From the NCBI GenBank assembly GCA_031422555.1, contig JANPLZ010000022.1, positions 1 through 10,419 on the forward strand: 10,419 bases of DNA. Direction: 5' to 3'. This document shows positions 6,490-10,419 of the stretch, one piece after another. Under the pieces are notes generated by a model. That model saw only the letters and a program-made list of their open reading frames with translations, searched no databases and had not been told where the DNA came from. The stretch comes from JANNAT01 sp031422555. GTDB lineage: Bacteria > Pseudomonadota > Alphaproteobacteria > Rhodobacterales > Rhodobacteraceae. Position 1 is the stretch's first letter. Every line of letters begins with the position of its first letter. A program made the translations under genes and the position numbers.

Positions 6490-6515
6490 CGACTGGAATA
6501 GTCGGAGATTTGCAC

Positions 6516-7073
6516 ATGTTCATCCAGACCGAATCCACGCCAAACCCCGCCACCTTGAAATTCCTGCCCGGACAATCCGTGCTGGATATGGGCACTGCCG
6601 ATTTCCCCTCCTTGGAGTCGGCGGATAAATCGCCCTTGGCCAAGCGCATCTTTGCAACGGGTCAAGTGACCGGCGTGTTCTTTGGCACCGATTTTGTGAC
6701 CGTGACCAAGGCTGATGACGCCGATTGGCAGCATATCAAACCCGCGATTTTGGGCGCGATCATGGAGCATTATCAATCCGGTGCCGCCGTGATGGACGGC
6801 GAGGCGCAATCCGCGCATGCCACGCATGATGGCCCTGACGGCGATGTCGTGCGCCAGATCAAGGAATTGCTGGACAGCCGGGTGCGCCCGGCGGTGGCGC
6901 AGGATGGTGGCGATATCACGTTCCATGGCTTTGACCGGGGCATTGTTTATCTGCACATGAAGGGCGCTTGTGCGGGCTGCCCATCGTCGACTCTGACGCT
7001 GAAAATGGGCATTGAAAACCTGTTGCGCCATTACATCCCCGAAGTGCTGGAAGTGCGCCCCGTCGCCACCTGA
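6516..7073 (+). CDS. Nfu/NifU-type iron-sulfur cluster scaffold protein
   Basis: Carrier that holds and hands over Fe-S clusters to target proteins in the cytoplasm. The 185 residues comprise an N-terminal Nfu_N domain (about 1-88), opening MFIQTESTPNPATLKFLPG as in mitochondrial and alphaproteobacterial Nfu proteins, and a C-terminal NifU-like domain (about 110-180). The latter has QDGGDITFHGF (129-139) and the cluster-binding pair Cys152/Cys155 in GACAGCPSSTLTLK. A TTG six bases upstream is in frame, but the ATG at 6516 gives the family start and has GGAG (6504-6507) at eight bases. A 6-bp hairpin, CCGACT/AGTCGG (6489-6505), overlaps the first bases of the ribosome site. The gene probably forms its own unit behind the promoter at 6461-6489; its neighbour tsaB is 140 bp further. 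E. coli NfuA has a different N-terminal domain, so I do not use that symbol. Confidence 0.94.
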   Translation: MFIQTESTPNPATLKFLPGQSVLDMGTADFPSLESADKSPLAKRIFATGQVTGVFFGTDFVTVTKADDADWQHIKPAILGAIMEHYQSGAAVMDGEAQSAHATHDGPDGDVVRQIKELLDSRVRPAVAQDGGDITFHGFDRGIVYLHMKGACAGCPSSTLTLKMGIENLLRHYIPEVLEVRPVAT

Positions 7074-7101
7074 CGCGTGTTGCCTTCAATCGGATACAAA
7101 C

Positions 7102-7163
7102 ATTCACTCACTGTCCCGACGCAGCGAATGCTCTTGCAAACGCTGTCGGGATGATAAGTGAAT
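7102..7163. repeat. Long imperfect inverted repeat between the NifU-like gene and tsaB
   Basis: The left arm contains ATTCACT (7102-7108), TCCCGAC (7114-7120) and AGCG (7123-7126). The right arm contains CGCT (7141-7144), GTCGGGA (7145-7151) and AGTGAAT (7157-7163). Eighteen bases pair in three blocks, separated by a 5x5 internal mismatch and a 2-base bulge, around a 14-base loop. No T run follows, so it is not a standard terminator; it may be an mRNA hairpin or a two-part protein-binding site. Confidence 0.6.
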
Positions 7164-7213
7164 TGGTATGAGCGCAACACGCTTTTGCGCGGCATTTGGC
7201 ACAGGTGGTTTTG

Positions 7214-7837
7214 GTGAACCCGCAACGAACGATTTTGGCTTTTGATACATCGGCGGCGCATTGTGCCGCCGCTTTGCTGTGCAAGGGCCATATTTACCAA
7301 CAGCACGAAGACATGCAAAAAGGTCAGGCCGAACGGCTGATCCCGATGCTGGAACAGGTTCTGGCGGGGGCTGGCCTGGGCTGGCGCGATCTAGATGCGC
7401 TGGCGGTCGGCACCGGCCCGGGCAATTTTACCGGGGTGCGCATTGCCGTGGCTGCGGCGCGTGGGCTGGCCTTGGGTCTGGGCATTCCGGCAATCGGGGT
7501 GACGCGGCTGCAGGCCTTGGCGCATGACCTGCCCCGCCCGATCACGGTGATCGAAGATGCGCGGCGCGGTGCGGTCTATGTGCAAAGTTTTGCCGACATC
7601 GCCGAAGCCCCCCGTCTGGCCCCCGCAGATGCCATCGGCCAAACCTATGCCACCCGCACCGGATCAGCCGCAGGCGATAGGGCCATCCCCGCCGCGATGC
7701 CGCTGTGCGAAGCCATTCTGCGCATCGCCGCCGCGCAGTTTGCGGGCACCGCTGATTTCCCCCGCCCGGCCCCGTTTTATCTGTGCGGCGCGGATGCCAC
7801 CCCGCCATCAGACCCGCCGCCGGTGATTTTGCCATGA
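7214..7837 (+). CDS. tsaB: tRNA t6A biosynthesis protein TsaB
   Basis: TsaB is the non-catalytic partner of TsaD in the cytoplasmic TsaBDE complex that makes threonylcarbamoyladenosine (t6A) at position 37 of ANN-reading tRNAs. The product is 207 residues, within the usual range. It shows the ASKHA-type start ILAFDTSAAHCAAALL (7-22) and the highly conserved VGTGPGNFTGVRIA (65-78) followed by GLALGLGIPAIGVT. I chose GTG at 7214 because AGGTGG (7203-7208) lies five bases before it. An in-frame TTG at 7196 would add six residues but has no ribosome site. The 3' end overlaps rimI by ATGA, a common tsaB-rimI arrangement. The stretch from about residue 130 on is Ala/Pro-rich and poorly conserved, as is normal for the family. 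Confidence 0.93.
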   Translation: MNPQRTILAFDTSAAHCAAALLCKGHIYQQHEDMQKGQAERLIPMLEQVLAGAGLGWRDLDALAVGTGPGNFTGVRIAVAAARGLALGLGIPAIGVTRLQALAHDLPRPITVIEDARRGAVYVQSFADIAEAPRLAPADAIGQTYATRTGSAAGDRAIPAAMPLCEAILRIAAAQFAGTADFPRPAPFYLCGADATPPSDPPPVILP

Positions 7838-8271
7838 CCACGCAGACGATGACGCCCGATGCGATGGCCACTTTGCATGCCGCCTGTTTTGCGACGCCCC
7901 GGCCATGGTCGGCGGCCGAGATCATCAGTTTGCTGGCCAGCCCGCTGTGCTTTGTGTTGACCGAACCGGCGGGGTTTTTGATCGGCCGCGTTGTCGCCGA
8001 CGAGGCAGAGTTGCTGACGCTGGCGGTTGACCCAAAGGCCCGCCAGCGCGGCACCGGCGGGCGGCTGGTTGATGCGTTCCTGATGGCCGTGCAGGCGCGC
8101 GGCGCCGAATCAGCACATCTTGAAGTTTCGGCGGCAAACCTGCCCGCGCAAAGCCTTTATGCCCGCAAAGGCTTTGTGCAAAAGGGCCGCCGCGTCGGCT
8201 ATTACCACACGCCGGACGGCAAAAGGCTGGACGCGCTGTTATTGGTGCGCGCCGTAGCTGCCGCTTTATAG
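7834..8271 (+). CDS. rimI: Ribosomal protein alanine N-acetyltransferase RimI-type (GNAT family)
   Basis: GNAT acetyltransferase of 145 residues; in E. coli RimI acetylates the N-terminal alanine of ribosomal protein S18 using acetyl-CoA. The acetyl-CoA loop is QRGTGG (71-76) after the strand ELLTLAVDPKARQ. The second half has LEVSAANLPAQSLYARKGF (97-115), where the Glu, Asn102 and Tyr109 of RimI proteins are in place, and GRRVGYY follows. The ATG overlaps the tsaB stop (ATGA), which implies coupled translation and explains the lack of a strong ribosome site of its own. The reading frame is open further upstream to 7783, but that part lies inside tsaB. The tsaB neighbourhood supports RimI over other GNAT enzymes; the true substrate is unproved. 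Confidence 0.88.
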   Translation: MTTQTMTPDAMATLHAACFATPRPWSAAEIISLLASPLCFVLTEPAGFLIGRVVADEAELLTLAVDPKARQRGTGGRLVDAFLMAVQARGAESAHLEVSAANLPAQSLYARKGFVQKGRRVGYYHTPDGKRLDALLLVRAVAAAL

Positions 8272-8306
8272 GCGAAAAACCTGATCAAACGGTCGATTTT
8301 CTATCG

Positions 8307-8328
8307 CCGGGCAAAACAGCCCCGGTTT
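8307..8328 (+). terminator. Weak terminator candidate after rimI
   Basis: CCGGG (8307-8311) pairs with CCCGG (8321-8325) around nine bases and is followed by only three T. It lies 36 bp after the rimI stop and overlaps the left arm of the operator-like repeat that follows. Short stem and short T run make it doubtful. Confidence 0.25.
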
Positions 8329-8373
8329 GGCATCAGATTCCTGTTGACCGTATGCCAAACCTTGCGCCTAAAT
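8324..8373 (+). promoter_or_regulatory. Operator-like inverted repeat around the BMP operon promoter
   Basis: GGTTTGGCAT (8324-8333) is the exact reverse complement of ATGCCAAACC (8352-8361), with 18 bases between and 28 bp from centre to centre. TTGACC (8344-8349), a five-of-six -35 match, lies between the arms. Weak -10-like sequences (CCTAAA or CTAAAT, 8367-8373) follow at 17-18 bp. A regulator bound here would cover the promoter, which suits repression of a nucleoside importer. An ATG at 8352 opens a frame into the BMP gene but has no ribosome site. Confidence 0.5.
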
Positions 8374-8453
8374 CGCGCACGATCTTGCCGCGACTGGCCG
8401 TTTGCGCGGCTATGGACAGGCAAGAAAATCAAATTGAAAACCGGGAGAATACG

Positions 8454-9449
8454 ATGACAATGATGAAACACCTGCTGGGTGCGGCGGCCACTTTGGCGCT
8501 GACCTCAGGCGTGGTAATGGCAGAACCGGCCATCATTTTCGACCTTGGCGGCAAGTTCGACAAATCCTTCAACGAAGCGGCGTTCAACGGGGCAGAGCGT
8601 TGGGCCAAAGAAACTGGCGGCACTTACAAAGAGCTGGAAATGCAATCCGAAGCCCAGCGCGAACAAGCGCTGCGCCGTCTGGCCGAAGCGGGGTCCAACC
8701 CCATCGTGATGACCGGCTTTGCCTTTGGCGATGTGCTGAACCTGGTTGCCGCAGACTTTCCAGACACCAAGTTTGCCATCATCGACATGGTGGTCGATCA
8801 GCCAAACGTGAAATCGGTGGTGTTTACCGAACATGAAGGCAGCTATCTGGTTGGCATGATGGCGGGGCTGGCATCGAAAACCGGCACCGTCGGCTTTATC
8901 GGCGGTATGGACATTCCGTTGATCCGCCGTTTTGGTTGCGGCTATGCCCAAGGCGTGATGGCGGCCAATCCGGCGGCCAAAGTGATCTTGAACATGACAG
9001 GCACGACACCGGCCGCATGGAACGATCCGGTCAAGGGTGCCGAGTTGGCAAAATCGCAAAAGTCGCAAGGCGCTGACGTGATCTATGCAGCGGCGGGCGG
9101 CACGGGTGTGGGCGTTCTGCAAGCGGCGGCTGACGAAGGCATTCTGTCGATCGGCGTTGACAGCAACCAGAACGGCATGCACCCCGGCAAGGTTCTGACC
9201 TCGATGATGAAGCGCGTCGATAACGCGGTTTACGCGGCCTTTACCGAAGGCGAAGCGCTGTCGAACGGCATCAATGTGATGGATCTGAAGTCTGATGGCG
9301 TCGGCTATGCGATGGATGAAAACAACGCGGCTTTGGTGTCAGCAGACATGCAGGCAGCGGTTGATGCAGCCGCAGCCAAGATCAAGTCCGGCGAATTGGT
9401 GGTGCATGACTATATGTCTGACAACACCTGCCCCGCGGCCACGTTTTAA
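8454..9449 (+). CDS. BMP-family ABC transporter substrate-binding protein (probable nucleoside binder)
   Basis: Periplasmic binding protein that captures ligand and delivers it to an inner-membrane ABC importer. The 331-residue precursor has a clear type I signal peptide, MTMMKHLLGAAATLALTSGV then VMA, cut probably before Glu24; there is no lipobox, so it is a soluble periplasmic protein. BMP-family (PnrA/Med-like) marks are IIFDLGGKFDKSFNEAAFNG (27-46) and the GTVGFIGGMDIPLIRRFGCG block (143-162), which includes ligand-pocket residues in this family. Known members bind purine nucleosides; this is the likeliest ligand here but is an inference. The start is the ATG with GGGAG (8443-8447) six bases upstream; an in-frame ATG at 8352 would add 34 non-secretory residues and was rejected. 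The stop overlaps the ATPase start (TAATG). A hairpin just downstream can stop most transcripts after this gene. Confidence 0.93.
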   Translation: MTMMKHLLGAAATLALTSGVVMAEPAIIFDLGGKFDKSFNEAAFNGAERWAKETGGTYKELEMQSEAQREQALRRLAEAGSNPIVMTGFAFGDVLNLVAADFPDTKFAIIDMVVDQPNVKSVVFTEHEGSYLVGMMAGLASKTGTVGFIGGMDIPLIRRFGCGYAQGVMAANPAAKVILNMTGTTPAAWNDPVKGAELAKSQKSQGADVIYAAAGGTGVGVLQAAADEGILSIGVDSNQNGMHPGKVLTSMMKRVDNAVYAAFTEGEALSNGINVMDLKSDGVGYAMDENNAALVSADMQAAVDAAAAKIKSGELVVHDYMSDNTCPAATF

Positions 9450-10419
9450 TGGCTGAAGGCGCAATTGGGGGGCGGCAGGCAACTGCCGCCCCTTTTTCCT
9501 CGGACTATGCGATTGAATTGATTGGCATCTCCAAGGCCTTTGGCCCGGTGCAGGCCAACAAGGATATCAATGTCGCGGTGCCGCGCGGCACCATTCATGG
9601 CATCATCGGTGAAAATGGCGCGGGCAAATCCACGCTGATGTCAATTTTATATGGCTTTTACAAAGCCGATGCCGGTCAGGTTATGATCAATGGTGTCGTC
9701 ACCGCGATCCCTGACAGCCAAAGCGCCATTCGCGCCGGAATTGGCATGGTGTTTCAACACTTCAAGCTGGTGCAGAACTTTACGGTGTTGGAAAATGTGA
9801 TCCTTGGGGCCGAAGATGGCGCGTTGTTGAACACCTCGCTGGCCAAGGCTCGCCGGGTGTTGGCCGATCTTTCGCGCGAGTATGAGCTGGACGTAAACCC
9901 CGACGCGCTGATCGAAGATCTGTCGGTGGGCCACCAGCAACGGGTGGAAATCCTTAAAGCCCTGTATCGGCAGGCCGATATCCTGATCCTTGATGAACCA
10001 ACCGGCGTTTTGACGCCGGATGAGGCGGATCATTTGTTTCGTATCCTGCGCGGATTGCGTGATCAGGGCAAAACCATCATCCTGATCACCCACAAGCTGC
10101 GCGAAATCATGGAGACCACCGACAATGTCAGCGTGATGCGGCGCGGGTCGATGGTGGGCACGCTCAAAACCGCTGACACCAGCCCCGAGGCTTTGGCCGA
10201 ATTGATGGTGGGCCGCAAAGTGTTGTTGGAAGTGGAAAAGGCCCCAGCCACGCTGGGTGCAGTTGTGCTGTCGGTGCAAAATCTGGTGGTCAAGGATGAA
10301 CACGGCGTGACCCGGCTGAAGGGCGTGTCGTTCGACATCCGCGCCGGCGAGATTTTGGGCATCGCCGGTGTTGCCGGGAACGGTCAGTCGGAACTGCTGC
10401 AGGCCTTGGGCGGTATCGC
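9449..10419 (+). CDS. ABC transporter ATP-binding protein (double-domain, nucleoside/sugar type), 5' part
   Basis: Energises the BMP-dependent importer by ATP hydrolysis at the inner membrane. 323 codons are seen; the family is about 500 residues, so the rest and the two permease genes expected next lie beyond the window. Domain 1 has Walker A GENGAGKST (54-62), Q-loop Gln103, an unusual signature LSVGHQQR (158-165), Walker B ILILDEPT (178-185) and H-loop His215. The text LDEPTGVLTPDE is typical of RbsA/YufO-type ATPases. Domain 2 begins at about 272 and has the degenerate Walker A GVAGNGQSE (307-315) usual for this group. ATG overlaps the stop of the binding-protein gene with no ribosome site of its own, so reinitiation is likely. 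The first 17 codons include an intrinsic terminator hairpin; no other good start exists after it. The N-terminal 20 residues are thus low in family conservation. Confidence 0.93.
   Translation, partial: MAEGAIGGRQATAAPFSSDYAIELIGISKAFGPVQANKDINVAVPRGTIHGIIGENGAGKSTLMSILYGFYKADAGQVMINGVVTAIPDSQSAIRAGIGMVFQHFKLVQNFTVLENVILGAEDGALLNTSLAKARRVLADLSREYELDVNPDALIEDLSVGHQQRVEILKALYRQADILILDEPTGVLTPDEADHLFRILRGLRDQGKTIILITHKLREIMETTDNVSVMRRGSMVGTLKTADTSPEALAELMVGRKVLLEVEKAPATLGAVVLSVQNLVVKDEHGVTRLKGVSFDIRAGEILGIAGVAGNGQSELLQALGGI
9469..9497 (+). terminator. Intrinsic terminator/attenuator inside the start of the ATPase gene
   Basis: A perfect 10-bp stem, GGGGCGGCAG (9469-9478) with CTGCCGCCCC (9483-9492), is capped by a GCAA tetraloop (GNRA class) and followed by five T (9493-9497). 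It lies 20 bp after the stop of the binding-protein gene and within codons 7-17 of the ATPase frame. It would release most transcripts after the binding-protein gene, giving an excess of that protein; translation of the ATPase start would open the stem and allow read-through. Confidence 0.88.

Noticed and set aside
8352..8453. Longer N-terminus for the BMP-family binding protein from the ATG at 8352
   Set aside because: It would bury the signal peptide 34 residues inside, has no ribosome site, and its ATG lies in the operator-like repeat.
9647..10303. 218-codon minus-strand open frame at the right edge
   Set aside because: It lies opposite the ABC ATPase, whose Walker A, Walker B, Q-loop and H-loop motifs are all in frame on the plus strand.
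1..10419. CRISPR arrays, tRNA or rRNA genes, insertion sequences, prophage or defence genes
   Set aside because: No regularly spaced repeats, no cloverleaf-like sequence, no transposase or integrase motifs and no defence-gene signatures were seen on either strand.

Overview
The window looks like chromosomal DNA from an alphaproteobacterium, most likely of the Rhodobacteraceae/Roseobacter group. The reasons are the GC-rich codon use, the murJ / rhomboid-like / trpS neighbourhood, the USP / NifU-like / tsaB / rimI neighbourhood, and protein sequences that read like that family. Nothing here indicates a phage, plasmid, transposase, CRISPR array or tRNA/rRNA gene. It is mainly housekeeping and nutrient-uptake genes, densely packed, with several well-formed palindromic elements in the gaps.

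Layout. 1-1098: 3' part of murJ (lipid II flippase), overlapping tail to tail with a minus-strand rhomboid-fold membrane protein (1089-1772) whose catalytic residues are missing. A short divergent gap leads into trpS (1868-2911), which overlaps by one base (TGATG) an unrecognised membrane-anchored protein with four clustered cysteines (2911-3981). That unit ends in three successive hairpins, the last a strong intrinsic terminator (4078-4111). 4205-4687 is a stand-alone VOC/glyoxalase-fold gene. 4952-5818 is a class IV PLP aminotransferase (ilvE type), followed after 79 bp by a universal stress protein (5898-6353).

6364-6437 is a paired palindromic REP-like element. It is followed by a promoter-like region with an iron-control-like dyad in front of an Nfu/NifU-type Fe-S scaffold gene (6516-7073). 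A second imperfect inverted repeat (7102-7163) separates this from tsaB (7214-7837) and rimI (7834-8271), which overlap by ATGA and are probably co-transcribed. From 8454 to the right edge lies a BMP-family (purine nucleoside-type) ABC importer: substrate-binding protein, then a double-domain ATPase cut by the window end. The promoter region of this operon carries a perfect 10-bp inverted repeat around a -35-like hexamer. A textbook intrinsic terminator sits inside the first 50 bases of the ATPase reading frame, which suggests the binding protein is made in excess of the transporter.

How it works together. murJ serves peptidoglycan precursor export; trpS, tsaB and rimI serve translation (tRNA charging, t6A modification, ribosomal protein acetylation); ilvE serves branched-chain amino acid metabolism; the NifU-like protein serves Fe-S cluster delivery; the BMP operon probably imports nucleosides. 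I found no clear new multi-gene system. The best leads are the catalytically dead rhomboid, the trpS-coupled cysteine protein, the terminator embedded in the ATPase gene and the operator-like repeat before the BMP gene.
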